Of a DNA stretch of 64,000 nucleotides, positions 44,463-53,431 are shown piece after piece. The position numbers were made by a program, and so were the translations under genes. How positions within the stretch are numbered: position 1 is the stretch's first letter; each line of letters opens with the position of its first letter. Under the pieces are notes generated by a model, which was not told where the DNA came from, did not search any database, and was given only the letters and a program-made list of their open reading frames with translations. This DNA comes from Phycisphaerae bacterium (lineage in GTDB: Bacteria > Planctomycetota > Phycisphaerae > SM23-33), in assembly GCA_011050235.1 (NCBI GenBank), contig DRGC01000062.1, positions 52,748 through 116,747 of the forward strand, written 5' to 3'.

Positions 44463-45542
44463 TCAGGTCCACTGCAGTTCGGGCCCGCCTTTGCGGACCT
44501 TGCCGAGCACCCAGCTCGCCTGCCCGGCCCGGTGGAGCCGTTGCATGATGGATCCGATGAACGTCGGCGCCACGATCATCACAAAGCCGACACCCATGTT
44601 GAACACCCGCATCATCTCAAGCTCGTCAACAGGGCCGGTCTTGGCGATCAGCCGAAAGATGCCCGGCGTCTGCCAACTGTTGCGCTTGATCCGAACCGTC
44701 AGCCCCTCCGGCAGCGCGCGGGGCAGGTTGCCCGGCAGGCCGCCGCCGGTGATGTGGGCCATCGCCTTGACCGGCCGTTTCACGCGATAGGCGCCCAGGA
44801 CGCTCAACACCGCCCGGACGTAAATCCGAGTCGGCTGGAGCATCTCATCGGCGATCGTCGCGCCGTTGAGTTCGGCGGGCGTATCGGTCAGGCGAAGTCC
44901 CCCCGGCCCCAGTAGCACGCGGCGGGCCAGGGCGTATCCGTTGGAATGCAGCCCGCTGCTGGCCAAGGCGATCGCCACGTCGCCTGGAAGGCAGCGCGAG
45001 CCGTCGATCATCCGCCGCCGTTCGATCACCCCCACCGAAAAGCCCGCCAGGTCAAAGTCCTTGGGTTTGTAGAAGTCGGGCATCTCGGCGGTCTCGCCGC
45101 CCAGCAGAGCGCACCCGGACTGGACGCAGCCGTCGCTGATCCCCTTGACCACATCGGCCATGCGATCGGGGTCAAGCTTGCCCGCGGCGATGTAGTCCAG
45201 AAAGAACAGCGGCTCGGCCCCGCAGCAGATGAGATCGTTGACGTTCATTGCCACCAGGTCGATCCCGACCGTATCCAGGCGGTTGGCGGCGATGGCGACC
45301 TTGAGCTTCGTGCCGACCCCGTCGGTGCAGGCCGTCAGGATCGGGTCGCGATAATTGCGTTTCAGCAGCCCGTTGGCGAAATCCAGACGGAACGCGCCGG
45401 CGAACCCGCCGACGTTGTCCAGCACGCGCGGGGAGAACGTCCGGCGGACCAGAGGCCCAATCCGCTGAACGATCGAGTCGGCGGCATCGAGACTGACGCC
45501 GGCATCGGAGTAGGTAATCGAGGGCCTGGCCTTGGGCGGCAT
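44463..45542 (-). CDS. purM: Phosphoribosylformylglycinamidine cyclo-ligase
   Basis: 359 residues. YSDAGVSLDAAD, TACTDGVGTKLKVA, GIDLVAMNVNDLICCGAEPL, LLGGETAEMPDFY and MAHITGGGLPGNLPRALPE are the conserved AIR-synthetase sequences in order. It closes the imidazole ring in purine synthesis. It stands alone, divergent from the HEAT-repeat gene. Confidence 0.97.
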   Translation of the reverse strand: MPPKARPSITYSDAGVSLDAADSIVQRIGPLVRRTFSPRVLDNVGGFAGAFRLDFANGLLKRNYRDPILTACTDGVGTKLKVAIAANRLDTVGIDLVAMNVNDLICCGAEPLFFLDYIAAGKLDPDRMADVVKGISDGCVQSGCALLGGETAEMPDFYKPKDFDLAGFSVGVIERRRMIDGSRCLPGDVAIALASSGLHSNGYALARRVLLGPGGLRLTDTPAELNGATIADEMLQPTRIYVRAVLSVLGAYRVKRPVKAMAHITGGGLPGNLPRALPEGLTVRIKRNSWQTPGIFRLIAKTGPVDELEMMRVFNMGVGFVMIVAPTFIGSIMQRLHRAGQASWVLGKVRKGGPELQWT

Positions 45543-45685
45543 GGCGGTATCCTACCACGGCGGCAAGACATTGCAACGGGGCAGATGAGGGCGTTTTGGG
45601 CAGGCGTTTGACTTTGGCCGCCCGAGCAAGTAAACAGGGGCCTCTGGACGTTCTGTCGCGTTAACACCATGCAGACAGGTGCAAG

Positions 45686-47599
45686 ATGGCCTCGACGATG
45701 TTCCACCCGACCCCATCGCTCGCACGCGGCGCGTGCCTGTGGGCATGGTCTATGGGCGTCGTGATCCTGGCGGTCGCGTGGGCGCCGGCGTGGGCCGAGG
45801 ACGCGAAAACGCAGCCCCAATCGCCGGCGAAAGTCCGGCCTCCGGTCGATCAACTCACCGCATCCGCCGAGGCCCGGTCGAAGGCGGCGCTGCAGCAGGA
45901 GAACGGCCATCTGCGCACGCGCCTGGCCAAGGCGCTGATGGACCTTTACCTCGCCACGCCCGCCGACCGGCGGCGGGCCCTGGTCGAGCGGTTGCTGACC
46001 GACCCGTTGGTCGCGGTTCGGCTGACGGCGATTCGGCTTCTGGACCGGCTGATCGTCGATACCGCCGGGTCGGATACGGCGATGGGGCCCGAGGACGTGC
46101 GCGAGCTGTTGACGTCGCTGCTGGGCGACGAGGCCGCGGGCGTCCGCGCGGCGGCGGCGAATTTGGCGGCGCAGTTGGGCGATGCGGAGATGACGGACAT
46201 GCTGCTGGCAAGTCTGACGGGCGAACAGGACGCTGCCGTTCGGCGGGGGCTGTTGATGGCCCTGGGGCAGTTGCGCGACCCGCGGGCGCTGCAGGCGGTG
46301 CTGCCTAATATTGGGGACGAGTCGGACGAGATCGCGATGGCCTCGGCGAGGGCGTTGGGGCGGATTGCGGACAAGCACGCGCTGTCTGAGGATGAGCGAT
46401 CGCAGGCCGTCGCGGCGCTGCTGGAGCGGTACCGCACGAGCGAACAGGGGTCCAACCAGGCCGAGCTGCGCGAGGCGCTGCTGACGGCGATGGGGGTGCT
46501 GGGTGACCGGGCGTTTGCGCCGTGTGTAAAACGGGCGCTGGCCGAACCGGCGGCGACCGTTCGCCTGGCGGCGGTGGCCGCTCTGCAGAAGCTGGGCCAG
46601 CCCGATTCGGCGAAGATGTTGGCGCCGCTGGTCGAGGACGGTGACCGCGGCGTGCGGCGTGCGGCGATCGCGGCGATAGGGACCATCGGCGGGCAGGCGT
46701 ACCTGCCGACGATCCTGAAGCGGACGCGGCCTGAGGTCGAGACCGACGCCGACGTGCGTCGGCAGGCGTGGGAGACCTTGCTGGGGCTCTTGGCGACGGC
46801 CGACACCGCGTCGCTGACGCGCGTGGCCGACGCGCTGGCCGATCGGCCCGACGCCGTTGACCGGCGGATCACCATTCTGCAGATGCTGGTGGACAAGCTG
46901 CAGGAGGCCGGCAGCGATCGCCAGGCCGACGTTCGGATGGAGTTGGGCCTGGCGTTGGTGGCGGCGTCGCGGGAGGCCGAGGCGGCGGGTCATCTGGCCG
47001 AGGCCTACGCGGCCTTGAAAGATCGGGATGCCCCCAAGGCGGCGGAGGCCTGGGATGCGTGGGTGGCGGCGCTGCTGCTGGCCAACGATCCTGACGGGAT
47101 CAAGGGGCTGGCCGAGGTCGACAGCGACGACGCCTTCACGCGTGGATTGCAGGTGCTGGTCGACCATCTGACCACCTTGGAGGCATCGGGCGAGCACGGC
47201 GTGGCGGCCAATCTGACGTCGGCGGCGTTGGAGCATCTGCCGCATCGGCTCACGGTCTCGCAGCGAGAGTATTTTGAGCGGACCGTCACGCGCGTTCGGC
47301 AGAAACAAAAAGCCGCCGATCGCGGGCGCGTGACGACCCTGGTCACGCAGATGATGTCCGACGACGAATCCGCCCGCAGCGCCGCCCAGACTGAGCTGCA
47401 GTCGATGGGCGACCGGGCGATCAAGCCCTTGCTGGCGGAACTCCGCGAGGCCGTCTCCACCGCGCCGATCCGCAGCGATACCGAAAAGGCGATCCTGGGT
47501 GTCCTTCGCCGGATTGCGCCCGATCTGACCGGGTACGACACGGGCATGGACAAGCCCGCGAAGCTCGAGCTGATCGACTCGTGGCGACAGGGGCGCTAG
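45686..47599 (+). CDS. Secreted HEAT-repeat protein
   Basis: 637 residues with a signal peptide (VVILAVAWAPAWA). From about residue 80 to 380 run some eight to nine HEAT/PBS-lyase-type repeats with the VRAAAANLAAQLGDAE and VRRAAIAAIGTIGG pattern. A more divergent helical part follows, and another repeat near 560-585 (ARSAAQTELQSMGDRAIKPL). It is probably a periplasmic scaffold; no partner is apparent. Confidence 0.8.
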   Translation: MASTMFHPTPSLARGACLWAWSMGVVILAVAWAPAWAEDAKTQPQSPAKVRPPVDQLTASAEARSKAALQQENGHLRTRLAKALMDLYLATPADRRRALVERLLTDPLVAVRLTAIRLLDRLIVDTAGSDTAMGPEDVRELLTSLLGDEAAGVRAAAANLAAQLGDAEMTDMLLASLTGEQDAAVRRGLLMALGQLRDPRALQAVLPNIGDESDEIAMASARALGRIADKHALSEDERSQAVAALLERYRTSEQGSNQAELREALLTAMGVLGDRAFAPCVKRALAEPAATVRLAAVAALQKLGQPDSAKMLAPLVEDGDRGVRRAAIAAIGTIGGQAYLPTILKRTRPEVETDADVRRQAWETLLGLLATADTASLTRVADALADRPDAVDRRITILQMLVDKLQEAGSDRQADVRMELGLALVAASREAEAAGHLAEAYAALKDRDAPKAAEAWDAWVAALLLANDPDGIKGLAEVDSDDAFTRGLQVLVDHLTTLEASGEHGVAANLTSAALEHLPHRLTVSQREYFERTVTRVRQKQKAADRGRVTTLVTQMMSDDESARSAAQTELQSMGDRAIKPLLAELREAVSTAPIRSDTEKAILGVLRRIAPDLTGYDTGMDKPAKLELIDSWRQGR

Positions 47600-47615
47600 G
47601 GGCCGGTTGAAAAAG

Positions 47616-47744
47616 TGGCATGGGCGTCTCGCCCATGTCTTACACGGCCGTCCCGGCCGTGCAAGATGACCGATTGTCAGGGCCAAGCCCAACGGGCCCC
47701 TGTCGGGGATGGCCCTGAGACGCATGGGCGAGACGCCCATGCCA
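47616..47744. repeat. 129-bp MITE-like element with 22-bp perfect terminal inverted repeats
   Basis: The ends 47616-47637 and 47723-47744 are exact reverse complements. Each is itself a palindrome (CATGGGCG-TCT-CGCCCATG). Inside lie ACGGCCG/CGGCCGT and AGGGCCA/TGGCCCT stems, so the whole folds into nested hairpins. It fills the gap before the ROK gene and has no ORF. I recall very similar sequences scattered in planctomycete genomes. Confidence 0.8.
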
Positions 47745-47783
47745 CAAGAATGCCGCCGCTGTGACCGATATGAGGTGACCCAC

Positions 47784-48767
47784 ATGAGTCGATGGTGCAT
47801 CGGTGTGGATTTGGGCGGCACGTTCATCAAGTTCGGCCTGCTTGGCGCTGACCGGCAGGCGAGCGAGACGCTCCAGCTTCCCACGCCCGTCAACGAGGGC
47901 GGCAGCGGTGTCGTCAGCCAGATGGTCGCCGGCGTGCGCCAACTCATGGAAACCCATCAGGTCGATCTGACCGACGTGGTCGGCATCGGCATCGGCGCGC
48001 CGGGCCCGTTGGATTTGGCCGAAGGCATCGTGATCGCCATGCCCAATATTCCGGGTATGGAGAACCTGCGCATTCGCGATCAACTGGCCGAGGCGATCGG
48101 CAGACCGGGCGTGCTGGAGAACGACGCCAACGCCGCCGCCTATGGCGAGTATCTCTGCGGGGCCGGCCGGGAGGCGAGAGACATGGTGATGCTCACGCTG
48201 GGCACGGGCGTGGGCAGCGGGATCGTTCTCGACGGGCAGGTGTTGCACGGGGCTCACGGTATCGGCGCGGAACTTGGCCACATGGTCATCGAGCCTGGCG
48301 GCGAATTGTGCGGGTGCGGGCAGCGTGGATGTCTGGAGCGATATTGCTCGGCGACCTACGCCGCCCGCCACGCCGCGACGAGGATCGAAGGAGGCGAGGC
48401 ATCCTCGCTGGCTGACGTCCTGGCCTCCGGGGGCGAGTTTACGGCCAAGGATATCAACGAGGCCCGCCGAGCGGGCGACGAGTTGGCGGCGGCGGTGTGG
48501 GATCGCAGCGCGTATTATCTGGCCCTGGCGTGTGTGAACGTCTGCAGGATCTTTGACCCGGACGAGATTGTCCTGGCCGGCGGCATGACGCGCGCGGGCG
48601 ACGACCTGATGGATCCGATCCAGGCGCACTTTCGGCGGCTGCACTGGTCGCTGACCGACCCGATGACGACGATTGTCTTTTCGGCCCTGGGCGATAACGC
48701 CGGCGTGGTCGGCGCGGCCGGGGTGGCGTGGCAGAGCCTGGAGCCGGACGCGCTGGACCAAATCTGA
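47784..48767 (+). CDS. ROK family sugar kinase (glucokinase-like)
   Basis: 327 residues. ATP site CIGVDLGGTFIKFGLL, sugar site ENDANAAAYGEYLCGAG, LGTGVGSGIVLDG, and the zinc-binding ELGHMVIEPGG with CGCGQRGCLE. Glucose phosphorylation is the likeliest reaction. The start is ATG 47784 after GAGGTG; the frame upstream crosses a repeat element and is not coding. No helix-turn-helix, so it is an enzyme rather than a ROK repressor. Confidence 0.92.
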   Translation: MSRWCIGVDLGGTFIKFGLLGADRQASETLQLPTPVNEGGSGVVSQMVAGVRQLMETHQVDLTDVVGIGIGAPGPLDLAEGIVIAMPNIPGMENLRIRDQLAEAIGRPGVLENDANAAAYGEYLCGAGREARDMVMLTLGTGVGSGIVLDGQVLHGAHGIGAELGHMVIEPGGELCGCGQRGCLERYCSATYAARHAATRIEGGEASSLADVLASGGEFTAKDINEARRAGDELAAAVWDRSAYYLALACVNVCRIFDPDEIVLAGGMTRAGDDLMDPIQAHFRRLHWSLTDPMTTIVFSALGDNAGVVGAAGVAWQSLEPDALDQI

Positions 48768-48849
48768 CCCAATCGCCGGATTGTGACGATAGAATGCTGG
48801 GCCCGCATACAGCCGCCGAAGGCGGCAATGCAAATAAGAGCGAGAACCG

Positions 48850-50358
48850 ATGAAGCACTATCAGCCAACCTTTGACGAGTTCCTCAAGCAGACCGAGCGG
48901 GGAAACACCGTGCCGGTGTATCGCGAGTTGCTGTCGGATGCCCTGACGCCGGTGTCGGCCTATCAGCGACTGGCCATGCCGCCGGGATACGGGCCTGCGC
49001 GGAACTCGTTCCTGCTCGAGAGCGTCGTCGGCGGCGAGCAGATCGCCCGCTATTCGTTCGTCGGGGCCGATCCTCATCTGACCTTTACCGTGCGCGGCAA
49101 CGAGATCACGATCCGCCGCCCGGGCGGCGTCGAAGAGGTCCTCCAGAGCGACGACCCGCTGGAAGAGCTGGCCAAGCTGCTGAGCGAATACAAGCACGTC
49201 CACCATCCGGATCTGCCGCGTTTCACCGGCGGGCTGGTCGGCTATGCCGGCTATGACATGATTCGCTACTACGAGAACCTGCCGGCCGCCCCGCCCGATG
49301 ACCGCAACCTGCCGGAGATGTCGTTCGGGTTGTACCGGTCGATGGTTCTGTTCGACCACGTTCGAAAGACTATCAAGGTCGTCTCCAACGCGCATGTTAC
49401 CGACGACCCGGGTGCGGCGTATCACCAGGCGACCGAAGAGATCGAACGGCTGGTGGCGCGATTGTGCGAGGGACCCGGCACGCCGGTGCGCGAAATTGTG
49501 ACGGTGGGGCTCCCGCAGAAACCATTCCAAAGCAACCTGTCGCGCGACGAATACGTCCGGACGGTCGAGCGGTGCAAGGAGTACATCGCCGCCGGCGATA
49601 TTTTCCAGGTCGTCCAGTCGCAGCGGCTGTGCGTGGAGACGTCGGCCAAGCCGTTCGACATCTACCGCGCGCTGCGGGTGGTGAACCCGTCGCCGTACAT
49701 GTTCCTGCTGACGACGCCGGAGACGACGCTGGTCGGGTCGAGCCCGGAGATCCTCTGCCGCGTGGAAGACGGCATCGTGACGAATCGTCCGCTGGCCGGC
49801 ACGCGCCGGCGCGGAGCCACGCCCGAAGAAGATGACGCCCTGGAGGCCGAACTGCTGGCCGATCCGAAGGAACGGGCCGAGCACATCATGCTGGTCGACC
49901 TTGCCCGCAACGACGTTGGGCGCGTGGCCGAGCCCAATACGATCGAACTGTCGGACCTGATGGCCGTCGAACGGTACAGCCACGTGATGCACATTGTCTC
50001 GGATGTCAAAGGCAAGCTGGCCGAGGGCATGACGGCGTTCGATGCGCTGCGCGCGACGTCGCCGGTCGGCACAGTATCCGGCGCGCCGAAAATTCGCGCC
50101 ATGGAAATCATCGACGAGTTCGAGCCCACGCGTCGCGGCCCGTACGGGGGGGCAGTGGGGTACATTGATTTCTCAGGCAACATGGATACGTGCATCGCGC
50201 TGCGAACGATGGTGATTTGCGGCAACAAGGCCTATCTGCAAGCGGGGGCAGGCATTGTGGCCGATTCGGTCCCCGAGACGGAGTTCGAGGAGACGATCAG
50301 CAAGGCCAAGGCCCTTCTGCGAGCGATCGAAGTTGCCGAAGCCGGTTTCAACGAATAG
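48850..50358 (+). CDS. trpE: Anthranilate synthase component I
   Basis: 502 residues. The N-terminal half has the Trp-binding LLESVVGGEQIARYSF segment. The chorismate-binding half shows RCKEYIAAGDIFQVVQSQ, VVNPSPYMFLL, SSPEILCRVEDG, NRPLAGTRRRG, MLVDLARNDVGRV and GTVSGAPKIRAMEII. It makes anthranilate from chorismate with TrpG, which is not in the window. The Ser of the LLES motif indicates feedback inhibition by Trp. Confidence 0.95.
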   Translation: MKHYQPTFDEFLKQTERGNTVPVYRELLSDALTPVSAYQRLAMPPGYGPARNSFLLESVVGGEQIARYSFVGADPHLTFTVRGNEITIRRPGGVEEVLQSDDPLEELAKLLSEYKHVHHPDLPRFTGGLVGYAGYDMIRYYENLPAAPPDDRNLPEMSFGLYRSMVLFDHVRKTIKVVSNAHVTDDPGAAYHQATEEIERLVARLCEGPGTPVREIVTVGLPQKPFQSNLSRDEYVRTVERCKEYIAAGDIFQVVQSQRLCVETSAKPFDIYRALRVVNPSPYMFLLTTPETTLVGSSPEILCRVEDGIVTNRPLAGTRRRGATPEEDDALEAELLADPKERAEHIMLVDLARNDVGRVAEPNTIELSDLMAVERYSHVMHIVSDVKGKLAEGMTAFDALRATSPVGTVSGAPKIRAMEIIDEFEPTRRGPYGGAVGYIDFSGNMDTCIALRTMVICGNKAYLQAGAGIVADSVPETEFEETISKAKALLRAIEVAEAGFNE

Positions 50359-50359
50359 G

Positions 50360-50821
50360 TCAGGGGGCCCGATCGATATTGGCTGGCTCGTCCTGACAGG
50401 GGGCGGGCCGGTTCTCTTTGGCGGCATGTCGCCGGCCGATTGCCCACACGGCCAGTTCGAAGATAACGATGGCCAGCGCCGCGCCGACGAGATTGGCCGA
50501 CCATTCCGCCAGGGCGGCCTCTCGGCCGAACAGCGGCTGGGTGTACTCGTCGACCGTTGCGTAGACGGCCATGACGGCGACGGCTGTGATTGTTCGGCGT
50601 CTGAAGCAGCGGCCGTGCGCCAGCAACGTCAGCAGCAGCGCGCCGGTCAACCCCAGGTAGCCGATCAAATGCAGCACCGAATCGCCCAGCGACGGCAGAG
50701 GCGCCTTTCGAATGGTGGCGACCGAGACGTGGGTGGCGGCGAAAGCGGCGATCCACAGGACCGCACACACGACGGTCAGAGGCCGGCGAAATGGCTGGAC
50801 CCACGAAGCCGGCGGGATCAT
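50360..50821 (-). CDS. VanZ-like family membrane protein
   Basis: 153 residues with four membrane helices. The family acidic/Gln residues are seen in ATVDEYTQPLFGREA and SANLVGAALAIVIF. The group includes VanZ of teicoplanin resistance, but most chromosomal members have no known role. The start overlaps the parA stop by 4 bases, so it is coupled to parA. Confidence 0.82.
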   Translation of the reverse strand: MIPPASWVQPFRRPLTVVCAVLWIAAFAATHVSVATIRKAPLPSLGDSVLHLIGYLGLTGALLLTLLAHGRCFRRRTITAVAVMAVYATVDEYTQPLFGREAALAEWSANLVGAALAIVIFELAVWAIGRRHAAKENRPAPCQDEPANIDRAP

Positions 50822-51807
50822 GAGGTGTGCTCGTCGGCGGATGGGGGACCGTGGACCGGCGGGGACGGCTGCACGTGTTGCGGCAGGGGCTCGGGAGTCG
50901 GCCCCGGCGCCGTTGCGGGCGGCTGGGCGCGCGGCGGTTCGGTGAGGGAGTCGGTTCGCTCATCGGGTGCATCCCGTTCGGTCTGCTCGGCCGGCGGGGC
51001 GGCGACGACGGGCGCCTGCATTTCGAGAAATTCTTCGGCGAGGTCGGCGTAGTCCTTGGCGCCGTTGCAGGTCGCGTCGTAGTCGAAGATGCTCAGGCCG
51101 TGCGAAGGACATTCGGCCAGCTTGATGTTGCGGCGGACGACCGATTCGAAAACTTTCGCGCCCGACCATGGCGTTGCGTGCAGGCGGGCGTCCTCGAAGA
51201 ACGCCTGCAGATCGAGAACGACCTCGTTCGCCAGCCGCGTGATTCGTTCGAACATGCAGAGCACGACGCCGGCGACGCGAAGGCGCGGATTGATGCGCTC
51301 CTGGACGAGTGAGACGGTTTGGAGCAACTGGCCCAATCCCTGGAGGGCGAAGAAGTGCGGCTGAAGGGGGATGATGACCTCGTCGGCGGCAGCGAGGGCG
51401 TTGAGGGTCAGCAGGCCCAGCGACGGTGGGCAATCGATCAAGATAAACTCGGCGGGCAGGGGGGCGGCGTCGAGTTGCTGACGAAGGCGTTGCTCGCGGC
51501 CTGGGACACTGGCGAGTTGCGTTTCCAGGCCGGCGAGGTCTACCGATGCGGGGGCCAGCGACAGCGTGTCCGTCAGCGGCCGAACCACCCGCTCGACGGG
51601 CATGGGTTCGACCAGGACGTCGTAAGTGCTGGGCGAGTCGGCGGTTTCGACGTTGAAATGCAGCGAGAGGTGGCACTGGGGGTCGATGTCCAACAGACAT
51701 ACGGCGCGTCCCAGCATCGCAATGCCGGCGCCGAGATTGGCGGTCGTGGTCGTCTTGCCCACACCGCCCTTCTGATTCATGACGGCGATCGTTTTCACAT
51801 CAGCCAT
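50818..51807 (-). CDS. ParA/Soj-family ATPase
   Basis: 329 residues from ATG 51807. The deviant Walker A is MNQKGGVGKTTTTANLG with both lysines; Walker A' is LLDIDPQCHLSLHF; Walker B is FILIDCPPSLGLLT. The usual body to FDYDATCNGAKDYADLAEEF ends near residue 260. A 65-residue Pro-rich, disordered tail follows. It segregates DNA or positions cargo. No parB lies next to it, so chromosomal segregation is not certain. Confidence 0.9.
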   Translation of the reverse strand: MADVKTIAVMNQKGGVGKTTTTANLGAGIAMLGRAVCLLDIDPQCHLSLHFNVETADSPSTYDVLVEPMPVERVVRPLTDTLSLAPASVDLAGLETQLASVPGREQRLRQQLDAAPLPAEFILIDCPPSLGLLTLNALAAADEVIIPLQPHFFALQGLGQLLQTVSLVQERINPRLRVAGVVLCMFERITRLANEVVLDLQAFFEDARLHATPWSGAKVFESVVRRNIKLAECPSHGLSIFDYDATCNGAKDYADLAEEFLEMQAPVVAAPPAEQTERDAPDERTDSLTEPPRAQPPATAPGPTPEPLPQHVQPSPPVHGPPSADEHTS

Positions 51808-51984
51808 TATAGATTGCGCGACGGGCAGGGCAAGCACGCCACCGGTTGGCGCGGGGACAGGATTTGATCGGCGCAAAACAATGGCGGGCATCGCCGTGGC
51901 AGGGATGTCCGCCATTGATTGGTTGCGTCCGCCGCCTAGTGCGTCGCGGCGGGTGCGGAATCGTGTCCGCAACGTCGCGACCGT

Positions 51985-52146
51985 TTACTTCTTCTTGGCT
52001 TTTCTTCTTTTCTTGGCCTTTTTCTTTGCTACCTTTTTCTTCGCGACTTTCTTCTTGGCCTTCTTCTTGACTACCTTCTTCTTCGCGACTTTCTTCTTGG
52101 CCTTCTTCTTGGCCGTCTTCTTGGCTGCTTTACGCTTCTTCGCCAT
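51985..52146 (-). CDS. Histone H1-like lysine-rich DNA-binding protein (53 residues)
   Basis: The reverse frame from ATG 52146 to TAA 51985 encodes 53 residues made almost only of Lys, Ala, Val and a few Arg: MAKKRKAAKKTAKKKA and further AKKKV units. AGGAG stands 9 bases before the ATG. This resembles the C-terminal domain of histone H1 and the bacterial Hc1/Hc2/HU-tail proteins, which neutralise and compact DNA. Repeats of AAG/AAA codons make it easy to overlook. Divergent from the esterase gene. Confidence 0.85.
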   Translation of the reverse strand: MAKKRKAAKKTAKKKAKKKVAKKKVVKKKAKKKVAKKKVAKKKAKKRRKAKKK

Positions 52147-52464
52147 GTCTTTGATCTCCTCTTCGGTTGTCAGACAAATACGTGGTTAGGAGCTATAGCA
52201 GCATCATCATCCTAAGTTTTACACGTCACCGCGCATGTCGTGCAAGCATTATCAATAGATTTCTTTGCACACTTTTTTTTAAATTGTGCGCGCTGATGTC
52301 GCGCCTCGCTTGCGCGCGCATGCGCGATGCGCCGAGTTTGCTTCGCGCGGCGCGACGCGGGCACGCGGAGACAAAAAAAGTCTTGGCACGACCGACCCAA
52401 ATCGATAGGGTAACGGCGGTCTTTCCGGACGAAACGGGAAGACCTTGTTATAGGGTCCTGGACA
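52147..52464. other. AT-rich and alternating-GC divergent promoter region
   Basis: No gene in 318 bp. It includes the H1-like promoter candidate, an eight-T run at 52273-52280, a 16-bp alternating purine-pyrimidine tract TGCGCGCGCATGCGCG (52311-52326), and many GCGC palindromes up to 52376. TTGGCA (52383-52388), 17 bases, TAGGGT is a weak promoter candidate for the esterase. Confidence 0.45.
52216..52245 (-). promoter_or_regulatory. Candidate promoter of the histone H1-like gene
   Basis: In reverse TTGCAC (52245-52240), 18 bases, TAAAAC (52221-52216), about 70 bases before the start codon. Matches are four of six in each box. Confidence 0.4.
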
Positions 52465-53223
52465 ATGACGACCATGCATAGAACAGTGCTCTTACTGGTG
52501 GCGACGGGATTGCTCGCGGGCTGTCCGGTCCCGCAGGCGCAGAACACCCCGGTCGGGCAGTGGCATGAGACCGACCCGTTGACCGGTGCGGGCTATTATA
52601 TCTACGTGCCGAGCACGTACAGCCACGACAAGCCGGCCCCGGTCATCGTGAGCTGCCACGGGACGCCGCCGTTTGACATCGCGGAGCATCACATCCGCGA
52701 ATGGAAGATGCTGGGCGAGAACTTCGGGTGCATTATCATCACGCCGGAGATGACGGGCACGGACGGCATCCTGGGCGACGGCCCGATCGTGGCGATGGAG
52801 GCCAACGAGCGCCGCATCATGAGCATCCTGTGTCAGCTGGGGTATCGCTACAACATCGACCGGGCGAACATTATGATCACGGGCTTTTCCGGCGGGGGGT
52901 TCCCGGCGTATTGGGTCGGCATGCGCCACCCGGACGTTTTCAGCGTGATCGCCGCCCGCAACTGCAACTTCAGCGAGTCGAACCTGGACGGCTGGTATTC
53001 GCCCGATGCGGTCCGATCCGCCGTGCTCGTCTACTACGGCTCGAATGATGCGACCGCCATCCAGATGCAGTCGCGCCGCGCCATCGATTACCTGCGCGTG
53101 AGGGGGTTCCGCGTGACGGGCCGCATCATCCCCGGCATCGGCCACGAACGCCGGCCCGAAGTGGCGATGCGATTCTTCCGCAGCCACTGGCACCGCCCCG
53201 AACCGTCCCTGCCGGTTCAGTAG
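52465..53223 (+). CDS. Alpha/beta-hydrolase esterase lipoprotein
   Basis: 252 residues. The signal ends in a lipobox (GLLAGC). The hydrolase part has PAPVIVSCHGTPPFDI (oxyanion region), the nucleophile elbow GFSGGGF, YYGSNDAT with the likely acid Asp and GIGHERRPEVAMRF with the catalytic His. The order fits the poly(3-hydroxybutyrate) depolymerase/feruloyl esterase-like (LpqC) group. It would hydrolyse esters in the periplasm; the substrate is unknown. ATG 52474 is an alternative start. Confidence 0.82.
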   Translation: MTTMHRTVLLLVATGLLAGCPVPQAQNTPVGQWHETDPLTGAGYYIYVPSTYSHDKPAPVIVSCHGTPPFDIAEHHIREWKMLGENFGCIIITPEMTGTDGILGDGPIVAMEANERRIMSILCQLGYRYNIDRANIMITGFSGGGFPAYWVGMRHPDVFSVIAARNCNFSESNLDGWYSPDAVRSAVLVYYGSNDATAIQMQSRRAIDYLRVRGFRVTGRIIPGIGHERRPEVAMRFFRSHWHRPEPSLPVQ

Positions 53224-53252
53224 CCGCCGGCGCCTGGCGCGGCCAAACAGAT

Positions 53253-53288
53253 AAAGCCGCCCGCTGTCACGAGACAGCGGGCGGCTTT
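53253..53288. terminator. Bidirectional intrinsic terminator
   Basis: A perfect 16-bp stem AAAGCCGCCCGCTGTC/GACAGCGGGCGGCTTT with loop ACGA; the A-rich start and T-rich end let it work both ways. It separates the esterase from the convergent V-ATPase operon. Confidence 0.88.
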
Positions 53289-53308
53289 GTTATGGTCCCA
53301 CGCAGAGC

Positions 53309-53392
53309 GAGTCATCGATGACTCACTCTGAGACAGCTATCGCATCAGCACAGCAGAGCGGCTCAGCACAGCAGAGCGGCCGCGTGCTGATG
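53309..53392. repeat. Palindrome plus 2 x 18-bp tandem repeat in the V-ATPase 3' region
   Basis: GAGTCATCGATGACTC (53309-53324) is a perfect 16-bp palindrome. TCAGCACAGCAGAGCGGC occurs twice in tandem (53345-53380). CATCAGCAC (53343-53351) and GTGCTGATG (53384-53392) close a stem round the tandem. In mRNA sense it lies just after atpK. Confidence 0.7.
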
Positions 53393-53431
53393 GATCAGTC
53401 GGACGGCGTCGCTGACGGGTCCCGTTGCGTC

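Noticed and set aside
42790..44790. A 666-codon + strand frame across rbsK, the LURP-one gene and purM
   Set aside because: Shadow of three well-supported - strand genes; it starts inside a heptamer repeat.
47709..47783. N-terminal extension of the ROK kinase
   Set aside because: The codons cross a palindromic repeat (MGETPMP-type translation) and stand before the universal ATP-site strand; ATG 47784 has a proper ribosome-binding site.
45362..47947. A long open frame on the - strand opposite the HEAT-repeat gene
   Set aside because: It mirrors the codon pattern of the + strand gene in high-GC DNA, is Arg/Pro-rich, has no recognisable domain and overlaps two convincing genes.
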